This document shows, piece after piece, positions 33,561 to 42,442 of a stretch of 64,000 nucleotides of DNA. This DNA comes from Flavobacteriales bacterium (lineage in GTDB: Bacteria > Bacteroidota > Bacteroidia > Flavobacteriales_F > PHOS-HE28). Both the position numbers and the translations under genes were made by a program. The stretch is from the NCBI GenBank assembly GCA_020635655.1, contig JACJZI010000007.1:124001-188000 (forward strand), given 5' to 3'. The notes under the pieces are model-generated. The model saw only the letters and a program-made list of their open reading frames with translations, was not told the origin of the DNA and searched no databases. How positions within the stretch are numbered: position 1 is the first letter of the stretch; each line of letters starts with the position of its first letter.

Positions 33561-34255
33561 TCCGGCTGTTGCTGACCTGTGAACATGGTGGGCATCGCGT
33601 GCCCTCCACCTACAGGCAGCTGTTCAAAGGATATGAGGACACACTGGCCTCCCACCGCGGCTGGGACATCGGCGCATTGGGACTTTACCGGGACCTGTCG
33701 CATCTCGCCGATGCATCGTTCCATTCGACGACCACCCGCCTGCTCATCGAAATGAACCGGTCACTGCATCACCCCCAGCTCTTCTCCAGATTCACGCGTG
33801 GTCTGCCGGGACCGGAACGCGAGCACATCATCGGAACACATTATCGCCCCTATCGATCGGCGGTCGGTGACATGGTCGGGACCTGGTTGCGCAACGGCGA
33901 TCGCGTGGTCCACGTGTCGGTGCATTCGTTCACACCTGTGCTGGACGGATCGGTCCGAAACATGGACATCGGCCTGTTGTACGATCCCGCCCGCAAGGAT
34001 GAGGTCCACTTCGCGCGTGCCTGGCGTGCGGCCATGCGGAGCGGACCGGAGGTTCCGGTCGTGCGCATGAACGCCCCTTATCGCGGGACATCGGATGGGC
34101 TGACCACATCACTTCGTCGGACCCACAGGCAGGGCTACGTCGGCATCGAACTGGAAGTGAACCAGGGACATGCGGTTGATGGTGGCCGACGCATGGACCG
34201 CGCCATCACGCAATGCCTCGAACGCTCGCTCGGGCATGTCCTGGGCAGGACCTGA
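33557..34255 (+). CDS. N-formylglutamate amidohydrolase family protein
   Basis: 232 residues. Family motifs: TCEHGGHRVP (8-16 region, metal-binding), RGWDIGALGLYRDLS, EMNRSLHHPQLFSRFTRGLP, HVSVHSFTP and GIELEVNQ. It should hydrolyse an N-acyl-glutamate-like amide with a divalent metal. In this operon it more likely trims or recycles the product of the two ligases than serves histidine breakdown, since no hut gene is present. It overlaps the GCS2 gene by ATGA and ends the operon. Confidence 0.87.
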   Translation: MIRLLLTCEHGGHRVPSTYRQLFKGYEDTLASHRGWDIGALGLYRDLSHLADASFHSTTTRLLIEMNRSLHHPQLFSRFTRGLPGPEREHIIGTHYRPYRSAVGDMVGTWLRNGDRVVHVSVHSFTPVLDGSVRNMDIGLLYDPARKDEVHFARAWRAAMRSGPEVPVVRMNAPYRGTSDGLTTSLRRTHRQGYVGIELEVNQGHAVDGGRRMDRAITQCLERSLGHVLGRT

Positions 34256-34368
34256 GGTTGTCCCGAACGATCGGACCCGGCCACTGGGAGGACAGAAGCC
34301 CCGACCTGTCGAAGGATCGGAACAGGCACACCTCCATGCCGTAAGCCTGTATGTCGATCCCTTCTGCC

Positions 34369-35304
34369 ATGGGTCCTCGCCCCTTCCTTCCATTCCTGCT
34401 CTTCCCGATCTGTTGCCTTGCCCGGTCCTCGCTCCTGCATCATTGGCCCTTGGACGAGAGCGCCGGCGCGATCGCTGCGGACGTTGCCGGCAATTCGCCG
34501 GGAACGCTCCAGGGAGCGTGTGCCTGGCAACCGAACGGTGGTCATCATGCCGGTGCGTTGCACTTCAACGGCACGGGGGCACGCGTCGATCTCGGACCAT
34601 GCGACATCACGACAGGCAGTGGCGATGCGATCACCCTGGCGTGTTGGGCCCATCCCGACTTCGCAAGTAGCAATGAGAAAGTGTTGCTCGCAAAGGTGAT
34701 CGGGAACACGACGGCGGACGTGATCTGGTCGCTCAGCGTGGTGAACGTGAGCGCCGTGCGTTTCCGGATGCGCGCAGGCCCATCGACCATCGTGCTCACC
34801 TCGTCCCCCACAAGCCTGCTGACAGGCACCTGGTACCATCTGGCCGCCACCTACGATGGCAACTTGATGACGATCTACGTGAATGGGACCCCCGTCGGGA
34901 GCCTTGCGGCATCCGGGCTGATCGGATATCATCCTCAAGCCCCTGCCACGATGGGCTCGCTCGCCGATGGTCCGCTCTCGTTCTTCGGTTCATTGGATGA
35001 TGTACGGATCTACGATCGTGCCATCGACCAGAGCGAGGTGGTACAACTCGTGATCAGCGACTTGGTGACCGGAACACCAGGTCCCGCCCCTCCGCACATC
35101 ACAGAATGGGGGACCTTGGTCCCTCCTCCGCTGTCCGCGCCTTTGATGGTAGAAGTGTGCGATATCCTCGGCCGGACCGAAGACCGTGTTCTGTTCCCAC
35201 CCAACAGCGGCACCCATGCGCTTGGCGATCTGCCGAGGGGATGTCACTTGGTGCGGTGCAGTTCCTCCGGCCGTTCATGGGTCCTTCGCTATCTGGTCCC
35301 CTGA
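34369..35304 (+). CDS. Secreted LamG/concanavalin-type protein with T9SS-like C-terminus
   Basis: About 311 residues. Signal peptide MGPRPFLPFLLFPICCLARS; ATG 34351 is six codons upstream. LHHWPLDESAGAIAADVAGN opens a LamG jelly roll, continuing with ALHFNGTGARVDLG, ITLACWAHPD, WYHLAATYDGNLMTIYVNG and FFGSLDDVRIYDRAID, the full LamG order. The last 60 residues (VEVCDILGRTEDRVLF, LPRGCHLVRC) resemble a degenerate T9SS type A sorting domain. It is likely a surface carbohydrate- or matrix-binding protein. Confidence 0.82.
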   Translation: MGPRPFLPFLLFPICCLARSSLLHHWPLDESAGAIAADVAGNSPGTLQGACAWQPNGGHHAGALHFNGTGARVDLGPCDITTGSGDAITLACWAHPDFASSNEKVLLAKVIGNTTADVIWSLSVVNVSAVRFRMRAGPSTIVLTSSPTSLLTGTWYHLAATYDGNLMTIYVNGTPVGSLAASGLIGYHPQAPATMGSLADGPLSFFGSLDDVRIYDRAIDQSEVVQLVISDLVTGTPGPAPPHITEWGTLVPPPLSAPLMVEVCDILGRTEDRVLFPPNSGTHALGDLPRGCHLVRCSSSGRSWVLRYLVP

Positions 35305-35309
35305 AGCGC

Positions 35310-35341
35310 AAGTGCCCCGGTCGGATCCGACCGGGGCACTT
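35310..35341. terminator. Bidirectional terminator, perfect 32-bp palindrome
   Basis: Positions 35310-35341 form a perfect inverted repeat: AAGTGCCCCGGTCGGA on the left and its exact complement on the right, with GGATCC at the centre. It separates the convergent LamG and M36 genes. Confidence 0.8.
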
Positions 35342-35359
35342 ACGAAATGCGATCCTTGA

Positions 35360-38290
35360 TCAGCGCGCGACCTGGAACCGTCGCTGGAGGATGGTCCCCT
35401 GTCGCTCCACGCGCAGCACATAGGCGCCTGGTGATAGTCCCTTCACATCGATCGTCGCTTGCATACCGTGCGCAACGGACCTGCCCCCATCATCCAGTAC
35501 GATCCGGCCCATGGCGTCGATCACGGTCCAGCGCATCGGACCCTGTGCATCGCCGAGAACCACGTTCAATCGATCATCCGCTGGATCGGGATAGACGAAC
35601 AGCGCGTCACCGACCTCGTTCCCGGCGATCCCCTCTCCGGTCGTGTTGACCCAGAGCTGGATATCGTCCACGGCGGCCTCGACCAGGCTGCCACCATCGA
35701 GGTATTCGCCGATATGGATGCTATCCGATGCGTTGAACTTGATCCGGACGGTGCTGGTCGGGGTGACATAGTCCTGCACGCGGAAGGCCATCCGTCGCCA
35801 GCTGCGGTCACTGGTCCGCGTTTCTTCCACGGGCACCCAGGAGGCTCCGTCATTGTTGCTAATGAAGGTCTGCCACCAGTCCATCCCGGGATTGGCACCC
35901 GATGGTGGATTGTTCACGTACCACCGCCAATAGGTGAATGTCGGGTTGTCCATCTGTGACAGGTCGATCGCGTCGCTCATCAACGTGGTCGTCCCACCGT
36001 CCACGTCATTGTCGCCGAGCGCAGAACTCGCATTGAGCCCGTTGCCGGTCACGAAACAGAGCTCACCACCGGGCGTATGGGGCGAGCCGGTCTGGACGAT
36101 CGTCGATGGATCACCGACGGTGCCGTACGAGGGTATCGGAATGGTGAGCTCCCATTCACCCGTCGTGGCATTATCCGAAGGGATCCCCGTCTGCCAGTTC
36201 CCGAGCTCGTTCACTTCATCGCAGTCCTCGGTGGCCTGCAGATCGTAACCCACGAGGATGTAGTAGGGCACGTTCGGATCCTCCTGGGCGGCGCCGACAG
36301 GCAACACACCGCTGAGCTGTTGGAAGATATCGAGCACGCCGAGATAGTAGCCGACCACCGTGCCGATGGGCTGCCCGGGAATGCTCGCTTCGTAGGTGCT
36401 TCCGCCCGTGTTCATCAATGGCACCGTGCTCCAGATACCGGTATGGTCGATCGTGTAGTGCAGTTCCAGGTCCTGAACATAGCTCGTGAACGGGAACGTC
36501 AGCACAAGGTCGGCAGCGACCGGAATGGCGTTCCCCCCTGTCCCTGTTGTGACCGGTGTATGCTGGATCTCCGCGTTGCTGAGCAGCGTGATGCCATGGA
36601 TCCCGAACGCCTCAACGATGGCATTGCCATTGGGCGTTCCATTGGTGATGTCGCCATCGTCATCATCGGCCTGCAGGGCATCCAGCAGCACATCCCGGAA
36701 GGCTTGTCCTTCATTGCCATCGGCCGCGGTGGCCTGAAGTCCGGCATAGGCCTCGATGAACAGGCCGAACATGGCGTTCATGTCGTTGCCGAGCAGCACG
36801 TAGGTGTCCCACCACGCACCGGCGATGATCTCCCCATCGGCATGCACCTCGCCAACGAGGTCCACGGGATAGACCTTGGGATCGACATCGTACCTGCGGA
36901 TGTAGTCGTCGGGGTTCGTGAGCGAACTGCCCTCGGCCAGGATGGGATCCTCCGTGATGCTCAGCGCCCACAGGTCAGCATACCCCTCCCCCATCGCACC
37001 ATTGATCCAGTTGCCGCCCAGGGACTGGTAGTAGTTGTCGTTGATGCCGTGCCCGTACTCATGGTACACGACCTCACCGATGAGCGCATAGGACTGGCAG
37101 TCGTTCCCTTCCGCGTAGAAATTGATGGAACTGCCATCGTAATAGGCGTTGCAATTCCCACCCACATCGACGTTCGTCGGCAGGCTGAAGTCCATGCCTG
37201 TGAAAGTGGGTAGCCAGCTCTTCATGTGGTCGTGCACCGTGTTCACATGGAAGTAGGCGCTGCGTTCACGCACGTTCGCGCCACTGTTGAAGCTCACATC
37301 GTTCGCGCCCTCCTGCAGGGTCACGCTCATGCTGGGCGTGGTGCCGCCCGTGCGCACCGTGGACCAGGGGCCCTGCAACCGCAGGGTGGCGTTCACCGGA
37401 CCGGTAACGCCGGTGTTCAAATAGCCCTGATCGTCGACCTCCATCGTGGTGCCGTTCACGATCACCTGTGCGTGTGCCACGGGCATGTTGAAGCTCGGGA
37501 GCCAGGGGTTGTCCTCCACGTCATCGGTAAGGGTGATCTCCGCACCGGCCGGAGGCGCTTCGTTCACGACACGGTCCTGTCGATAGAGCAATTCACCATT
37601 GTCCGCGTCCACCCAGCAAAGCCAATTCCCTGGACGATCGCCGTTCTGGACGCGCACGTTCACTTCATACACCAGGTGCTGTTCCACGGCATGCTCCAAC
37701 GGTATGGGAAGCAGACGTGGTCCGGGCGCGATCGTGGCGGAGATCACCTGGCCGAGCCCGGTCCCCGCGCTGGCCATCGCGTCGGCTTCACTGATCGTCG
37801 GGATCAAGGGACGGTCGATGTCGGGATACAGATCGATCCCGAAGGACACGACGCGACCTTGCTGGTCCAATTTCACCAGCGCATGGGCGAACAGGACATC
37901 CAGCCCCTCATGGCGCTGGCGGAAATGCACGATGTCGTACTTCCCGGTATGGGCCACGGCTGTCACCTCCAATTCATCCAGTGGGGCATTGAAAAGGGGA
38001 AGTTCGTGCTGGAGGAACGACCAGGCCCGGCCTTCCGCACCCTGACCCGTGGTGGGGACGGGCCTGCCGAACGCACGGTGGGGCATGCCCGTGGCCTCAT
38101 TGAACTCGACGTACCACGTGCCATGCTCCGTTAGGAAATGTTGCCAGGCCGGCCGATGGCGCAGGTGCTGCTGCCAGACCGCGTCCGGCCCCTGACCGGG
38201 ATCCTTGATGAAAGTGACGGGGCCGCCGGCCCGGACCGCGCCCACGCTGAACAGCATGAGGAGAGCGGAAAAATGGGGTGCATATCGCAT
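35360..38290 (-). CDS. Secreted M36 (fungalysin-like) metallopeptidase with T9SS sorting domain
   Basis: 976 residues from ATG 38290, which starts the signal peptide MRYAPHFSALLMLFSVGAVRA; the 17-codon extension upstream is rejected. An FTP/PepSY-type propeptide region comes first, then the M36 catalytic domain with zinc motif HEYGHG near 409-414 and the second ligand in GAMGEGYADLWAL. A beta-sandwich and a domain with Cys-containing AFRVQDYV strands follow, and the C-terminus (FVYPDPADDRLNVV, DAMGRIVLDDGG, LSPGAYVLRVERQG) is a T9SS type A domain. It would be exported by T9SS and act on extracellular protein. Confidence 0.9.
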   Translation of the reverse strand: MRYAPHFSALLMLFSVGAVRAGGPVTFIKDPGQGPDAVWQQHLRHRPAWQHFLTEHGTWYVEFNEATGMPHRAFGRPVPTTGQGAEGRAWSFLQHELPLFNAPLDELEVTAVAHTGKYDIVHFRQRHEGLDVLFAHALVKLDQQGRVVSFGIDLYPDIDRPLIPTISEADAMASAGTGLGQVISATIAPGPRLLPIPLEHAVEQHLVYEVNVRVQNGDRPGNWLCWVDADNGELLYRQDRVVNEAPPAGAEITLTDDVEDNPWLPSFNMPVAHAQVIVNGTTMEVDDQGYLNTGVTGPVNATLRLQGPWSTVRTGGTTPSMSVTLQEGANDVSFNSGANVRERSAYFHVNTVHDHMKSWLPTFTGMDFSLPTNVDVGGNCNAYYDGSSINFYAEGNDCQSYALIGEVVYHEYGHGINDNYYQSLGGNWINGAMGEGYADLWALSITEDPILAEGSSLTNPDDYIRRYDVDPKVYPVDLVGEVHADGEIIAGAWWDTYVLLGNDMNAMFGLFIEAYAGLQATAADGNEGQAFRDVLLDALQADDDDGDITNGTPNGNAIVEAFGIHGITLLSNAEIQHTPVTTGTGGNAIPVAADLVLTFPFTSYVQDLELHYTIDHTGIWSTVPLMNTGGSTYEASIPGQPIGTVVGYYLGVLDIFQQLSGVLPVGAAQEDPNVPYYILVGYDLQATEDCDEVNELGNWQTGIPSDNATTGEWELTIPIPSYGTVGDPSTIVQTGSPHTPGGELCFVTGNGLNASSALGDNDVDGGTTTLMSDAIDLSQMDNPTFTYWRWYVNNPPSGANPGMDWWQTFISNNDGASWVPVEETRTSDRSWRRMAFRVQDYVTPTSTVRIKFNASDSIHIGEYLDGGSLVEAAVDDIQLWVNTTGEGIAGNEVGDALFVYPDPADDRLNVVLGDAQGPMRWTVIDAMGRIVLDDGGRSVAHGMQATIDVKGLSPGAYVLRVERQGTILQRRFQVAR

Positions 38291-38371
38291 CGCGCAACAA
38301 GTAGGAACGCCGAATTTCGGCATCGCCCCCTCCAATGGCAAGCGCCCTGACCTGCGGTCCTTGGGATCCGG

Positions 38372-39151
38372 TCAGGACCCACCGACCACCGGGATCTCCA
38401 CCTGCAGACCATCCTCGGCCAAACGCACATGGTCGGGAAGTTCACGGGACACATCGGCATGCGTGCCCATGAGATGGCTGAGATGCGTCAGAAAGGCCCG
38501 CCTGGGCTGCAATTCATCAATGACCGCCAAGGCCTCCGCCAGATTGAAATGACTGACATGCGGCTGCTTGCGCAAGGCGTTCAGCACAAGGACCTCCGCT
38601 CCAGTGATCCGTTCCTTGACATCAGGGGCGATCGTTTTTGCGTCCGTGATATAGACCAATCCCCCCATTTTGAACCCCAGGACCGGCATGCGGTAGTGCA
38701 TCACCGGGAACGGTTCGATGCGAAGGCCGCCGGCCGCGAAGGGCCCCGCGCCGATCTCGTGAAGGTCGAGCTCCGGAACGCCAGGATAACGGTCCTTGGC
38801 GAACGCATAGTGGAAGACGCGCTCCACCGCCCGGAGCGTGGCCGGGCTCGCATGGATGTCCATGCTGCGTCCTTGGATGAAATTGAAGGCCCTCAGCTCG
38901 TCGATGCCCGCGATATGATCCATGTGCTCATGTGTGAGCAATACGGCGTCGAGCGCGTGCAGGTCCGCACGCAGGAGCTGCTGACGCAGGTCCGGTCCCG
39001 CATCGATCAGGACGTGGTGTCCCTCGTTGTGCACCACCGCCGAAGTGCGCAGCCGCTTGTCCCTCGGGTCACTGCTCATGCATACGGCGCATCTGCAACC
39101 GATCACAGGTATGCCCTGGCTCGTGCCTGTTCCTAGGAATTCGAGGACCAT
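38372..39151 (-). CDS. MBL-fold metallohydrolase, PhnP-like
   Basis: 259 residues starting MVLEFLGTGTSQGIPVIGCRCAVC, with the cysteines of the PhnP-type structural zinc site. The metallo-beta-lactamase motif is LLTHEHMDHIAG, with later ligands in PVMHYRMPV and YITDAK and LTHLSHLMGTHAD. Enzymes of this group cut cyclic phosphodiesters or related small substrates. No phosphonate genes are nearby, so it is not assigned as phnP itself. The long upstream frame over tRNA-Ser is rejected; ATG 39151 is the family start. Confidence 0.87.
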   Translation of the reverse strand: MVLEFLGTGTSQGIPVIGCRCAVCMSSDPRDKRLRTSAVVHNEGHHVLIDAGPDLRQQLLRADLHALDAVLLTHEHMDHIAGIDELRAFNFIQGRSMDIHASPATLRAVERVFHYAFAKDRYPGVPELDLHEIGAGPFAAGGLRIEPFPVMHYRMPVLGFKMGGLVYITDAKTIAPDVKERITGAEVLVLNALRKQPHVSHFNLAEALAVIDELQPRRAFLTHLSHLMGTHADVSRELPDHVRLAEDGLQVEIPVVGGS

Positions 39152-39162
39152 GGGGGTGCGTT

Positions 39163-39197
39163 GCGAAAATACCCCGACCGCGGACGTGTATTTTCGC
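39163..39197. promoter_or_regulatory. Symmetric divergent promoter for tRNA-Ser and the PhnP-like gene
   Basis: GCGAAAATAC (39163-39172) and GTATTTTCGC (39188-39197) are perfect inverted copies. Each contains TATTTTCG, a one-mismatch -7 element, one facing the tRNA (39189-39196) and one facing the hydrolase gene (39164-39171, reverse). Confidence 0.5.
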
Positions 39198-39204
39198 GGG
39201 CCAC

Positions 39205-39294
39205 GGAGAGGTGGCAGAGCGGTCGAATGCGGCGGTCTTGAAAACCGCTTTACCCGCAAGGGTAACGGGGGTTCGAATCCCTCCCTCTCCGCCA
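39205..39294 (+). tRNA. tRNA-Ser (anticodon TGA)
   Basis: Acceptor arm GGAGAGG with CCTCTCC, anticodon stem GCGGT/ACCGC around CTTGAAA giving anticodon TGA, a long variable arm (TACCCGCAAGGGTA) as expected for serine, and T-arm GGGTTCGAATCCC. The 3' CCA is encoded. Confidence 0.96.
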
Positions 39295-39449
39295 GCGAAA
39301 GGCCTGCCGCGCAGCGGTGGGCCTTTCCGATCACCCGGGCGTGGTAGGTGACCGAGATACCAGGAAGTCGACGAACGGCCTCCAGCGAACGCTACCACCA
39401 TCGGTCCCAAGCGGACGAGGAACGGCAGCGACCCGCATGGCCAGCGGCG

Positions 39450-39457
39450 TATCTTTG
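39450..39457 (+). promoter_or_regulatory. Bacteroidota -7 element (TATCTTTG) abutting the GWxTD start
   Basis: Exact TAnnTTTG match ending six bases before the ATG at 39464, so the transcript would start at or next to the start codon. Confidence 0.6.
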
Positions 39458-39463
39458 AACATC

Positions 39464-40906
39464 ATGCCGCGATCCACGCGTTCTGTCGCCCTCGCGCCAC
39501 TGTTGTTGCTTTCCGGCCTCACCTGGGCGCAGCCCCATCCCGAGGCGGTGGTGGAGACGAAGTCCTTCTTCATCCCGGACAAGGGACCCATGGTGCAGGT
39601 GAACACGTCGATCCTTGGTGGTAGCCTACAGCCCCCTGCCGGGGATGGACCCGGAACGGCACCGGCGCAATTGGAGGTGACCACGATCATCGAACGTCAC
39701 GGTGAGGTCGCGGATTTCCGGAAGACCTTGCTGAACGGTCCGCCCCCGATCGATGGACGGTCGCCCGACCTGTTCCACCAGGAGCGCTTCACGTTGAGCC
39801 CCGGCGACTACGCGCTCGAGGTGGCGATCAAGGACCTCAACGGCAGGGATACCACCTACCGCATGCCCCTGGCCGTGCCCGCCCCCCCCACGGGGCCCGC
39901 ATTCTCCGATATCCTCCTGGTGAACCCGGACGTGCCCCGACCGGTCGATGGTTCCGGACCGGTGCCCTTCAGTGGCACCTACTTTCCCGATGACGTGAAT
40001 ACGCTGGCCTTCTATACCGAGCTCTACCATATGGACGAGGCGCTCGGGAACGACAGCATGTACCTCCTGATCTCGCAGCTCGAGGAATTTGAAAAGCACC
40101 AGGTCTTCGGGAACTTCAGGCGCCTCACCCGTACCCGTGCCCATGCCACCGAGCCTTTGAGCGGCCGGTTCGACATCAACGATCTGCCCTCCGGCAACTA
40201 CATCCTGGCGATCGAGGCCCGCGACCGGAACGGCGATCTGGTGGCTCGCAAAGAGCAGTTCATCCAACGGAACAACCCGATCTCCTATGACCTGAACGAC
40301 ACGGTGCACGTCGGATTGAGCGGCACCTTCGTCTATCCGATCAACGATCCGGACACGCTGGCCGAATACCTGTCCGGGATGCGTCCCATCGCGGACGACC
40401 TTGAGCGACATATCATCGACCAACAGGTGGACGAACGTGATCCGGAACGGATGAAACGTTTCCTCTTCAGCTTCTGGTCCAATCGGAACAGTTTCGACCC
40501 CGAGGGCGTGTTCAAGGCCTATGAAGTGCAGGTCGACAAGGTGAACAAGTTGTTCGGCACACGGATCAAACGGGGTTATTCGACCGACCGGGGTCGTGTC
40601 TGGCTGAAGTACGGGGCACCCAATTCGGTCACCGACAGGCCTGCCGACCAGAACGCCTACCCCTACCAGATCTGGCACTATTACCGCGCCGGCAGATACA
40701 CCAACCGCCGGTTCGTGTTCTACCAGCCCGACCTGGTCACCAACGACTATGAACTGCTCCACTCCGAGGTGCCGGGAGAGATCCAGAACCCCCGTTGGAA
40801 CCAGCTCATCCACTCGCGGAACACACCGCAGAACAATGTGGACGTAGCGCCCGTCAACAGCATCAGCGGTGAGCGTCTGCAGGAATTCTACGACGACCCG
40901 CGCTGA
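39464..40906 (+). CDS. GWxTD domain-containing secreted protein
   Basis: 480 residues from ATG 39464 with signal peptide MPRSTRSVALAPLLLLSGLTWAQ. The body contains beta-rich repeats and near the end the GWxTD-domain pattern FLFSFWSNRNSFDPEGVFKAYEVQVDKVNKLFG followed by RGYSTDRGRVWLKYGAPNSV, in which the family core (G-x-x-TDRGRVxLxYG) is clear. The family is widespread in Bacteroidota and function is not established. The strong -7 box just before the start excludes the longer upstream frame. Confidence 0.87.
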   Translation: MPRSTRSVALAPLLLLSGLTWAQPHPEAVVETKSFFIPDKGPMVQVNTSILGGSLQPPAGDGPGTAPAQLEVTTIIERHGEVADFRKTLLNGPPPIDGRSPDLFHQERFTLSPGDYALEVAIKDLNGRDTTYRMPLAVPAPPTGPAFSDILLVNPDVPRPVDGSGPVPFSGTYFPDDVNTLAFYTELYHMDEALGNDSMYLLISQLEEFEKHQVFGNFRRLTRTRAHATEPLSGRFDINDLPSGNYILAIEARDRNGDLVARKEQFIQRNNPISYDLNDTVHVGLSGTFVYPINDPDTLAEYLSGMRPIADDLERHIIDQQVDERDPERMKRFLFSFWSNRNSFDPEGVFKAYEVQVDKVNKLFGTRIKRGYSTDRGRVWLKYGAPNSVTDRPADQNAYPYQIWHYYRAGRYTNRRFVFYQPDLVTNDYELLHSEVPGEIQNPRWNQLIHSRNTPQNNVDVAPVNSISGERLQEFYDDPR

Positions 40907-40926
40907 TCCCGGCCGCACTTTTCCCG

Positions 40927-40934
40927 CATTTTTG
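40927..40934 (+). promoter_or_regulatory. Candidate -7 element of the glycosyltransferase gene
   Basis: CATTTTTG, one mismatch to TAnnTTTG, 21 bases before ATG 40956. Confidence 0.4.
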
Positions 40935-40955
40935 CCCGACCCTCGCGCATCGGGC

Positions 40956-42044
40956 ATGAGCACCACTTCCATTGTCGTACTGAACTGGAACGGCCAGCAT
41001 TGGCTGGAGCGATCACTTCCCGGCATCCTTGAACATTCCGGAGAGGCTGTGGATGTGGTCGTGGCCGACAACGGGAGCACCGATGGATCCCTGGCGTGGT
41101 TGGCCGGTGCCCATCCACAGGTCCGGTGCATCGCCCTCGGCACGAACCTGGGCTTTGCGGGAGGGTACAACGCGGCCCTCGCGCAGATCACGACCCCGTT
41201 CGCCGTGTTGCTGAATTCCGATGTGGGGACCCGTCCTGGATGGGTGGATCCCCTTCGGGCGATGTTGGAACGCGATCCGATGATGGCCGCCTGCCAACCG
41301 AAAGTGCTCGCGCTCAATGACCCGCACCGCTTTGAGCACGCGGGCGCTGCCGGAGGACTGATCGATCGAAACGGCTACCCGTTCTGTCGGGGCAGGATCT
41401 TCGAACTGACCGAACAGGACAACGGGCAATACGATGACGAGCAGGAGGTCTTCTGGGCGACCGGGGCCTGCATGATGCTACGTATGGAGGCGTTCCGGGA
41501 GGTGGGCGGTTTCGATGCATCGCTCTTCGCCCACATGGAGGAGATCGACCTGTGTTGGCGTCTTCGCCGACGGGGCTGGCGGATCGGATACACCAGCAGA
41601 TCGGTGGTCCTGCATGCGGGCGGAGGCACGCTTGGTTATGGATCCCCGCGAAAGACCTACCTCAACTTCCGCAACAGTCTCATCGTGCTCACCAAGAACC
41701 TGCGTACGCCCTTGTTCGGGTACCGTCTTTTCCGAAGACTGGTGCTCGACGGCTTTGCGGCCGGCAAATTCCTGATGGAGGGTCATGTGCGGCACTTCTG
41801 GCAGGTCGGCCGGGCCCATCGGCACTTCTTCGCCCGCCTGCCACGGGTGCTGCGCGAAAGACACCGACTTCGGCGTGAGGAGACCCGACCGGACCTGACC
41901 GGCATGTACCTGCGAAGCGTGGCCTATGATCGGTTCATCCTCGGACATGAACGTTACACGGACCTGGACCGCACCGCGTTCATCCAGCGCGACCGAGCAG
42001 GTGTTCGATCGCCAGCCGGTAGCCGTCGATCCCCAACCCCATGA
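40956..42044 (+). CDS. Family 2 glycosyltransferase
   Basis: About 362 residues. GT-A fold: IVVLNWNGQHWLERSLPGIL, VVVADNGSTDGSLAWL, GFAGGYNAAL, VLLNSDVGTRPGW (the DxD-equivalent) and HMEEIDLCWRLRRRGWRIGY with the catalytic-base region. It resembles rhamnosyltransferase-like GT2 enzymes that build cell-surface glycans. No membrane helices are obvious. Its last 65 bases overlap, in opposite orientation, the 3' end of aroQ. Confidence 0.88.
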   Translation: MSTTSIVVLNWNGQHWLERSLPGILEHSGEAVDVVVADNGSTDGSLAWLAGAHPQVRCIALGTNLGFAGGYNAALAQITTPFAVLLNSDVGTRPGWVDPLRAMLERDPMMAACQPKVLALNDPHRFEHAGAAGGLIDRNGYPFCRGRIFELTEQDNGQYDDEQEVFWATGACMMLRMEAFREVGGFDASLFAHMEEIDLCWRLRRRGWRIGYTSRSVVLHAGGGTLGYGSPRKTYLNFRNSLIVLTKNLRTPLFGYRLFRRLVLDGFAAGKFLMEGHVRHFWQVGRAHRHFFARLPRVLRERHRLRREETRPDLTGMYLRSVAYDRFILGHERYTDLDRTAFIQRDRAGVRSPAGSRRSPTP

Positions 42045-42408
42045 TCGAACCGAGGCACACCGGCCCGATGATCGACCGATGCCGGAAATCCTCCCGGGAG
42101 AGCAGGTTCGTCAGATGTACTTCGATCACCGGTACTTGGATCGCGGCGATCGCATCCCGCACGGCCACCGAGGTATGGCTATAACCACCTGCGTTCAGGA
42201 CGATGCCATCCTGATGGCCGTCCGCTTCGAGCAGAGCGCGCACCAGGTCCCCCTCCATATCGGACTGCGTGTGTGCGATATCGGTCCCAGGAAAGGCCGC
42301 ACGGAGACCAGCGATGAGCGCTTCCAATGTGGTCGCCCCATAGAGTTCCGGCTGTCGCCTGCCGAGCATACCCAGGTTCGGACCGTTGATCACCAGGATC
42401 CCTGCCAT
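41980..42408 (-). CDS. aroQ: Type II 3-dehydroquinate dehydratase
   Basis: 142 residues. Motifs: INGPNLGMLGRRQPELYG at the N-terminus with the catalytic Tyr, QSDMEGDLV, IVLNAGGYSHTSVAVRDAI (catalytic Asn region) and EVHLTNLLSREDFRHRSIIGP with the active-site His/Arg. It performs the third step of the shikimate pathway. ATG 42408 (MAGILVINGPNLG) is the family start; an earlier Met at 42432 is possible. It is divergent from xerD and overlaps the glycosyltransferase gene at its 3' end. Confidence 0.94.
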   Translation of the reverse strand: MAGILVINGPNLGMLGRRQPELYGATTLEALIAGLRAAFPGTDIAHTQSDMEGDLVRALLEADGHQDGIVLNAGGYSHTSVAVRDAIAAIQVPVIEVHLTNLLSREDFRHRSIIGPVCLGSIMGLGIDGYRLAIEHLLGRAG

Positions 42409-42429
42409 CGGCACGAAGTAACGAAAGGG

Positions 42430-42437
42430 CATCTTTG
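42430..42437 (+). promoter_or_regulatory. Candidate -7 element abutting the xerD start
   Basis: CATCTTTG, as at 192 and 10642, ends five bases before the GTG at 42443. Confidence 0.45.
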
Positions 42438-42442
42438 TGTCC

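Noticed and set aside
32325..34255. GCS2 ligase and amidohydrolase considered as glutathione or histidine metabolism
   Set aside because: No glutathione synthetase or hut genes; the ATGA-coupled C39 and ATP-grasp genes point to a different pathway.
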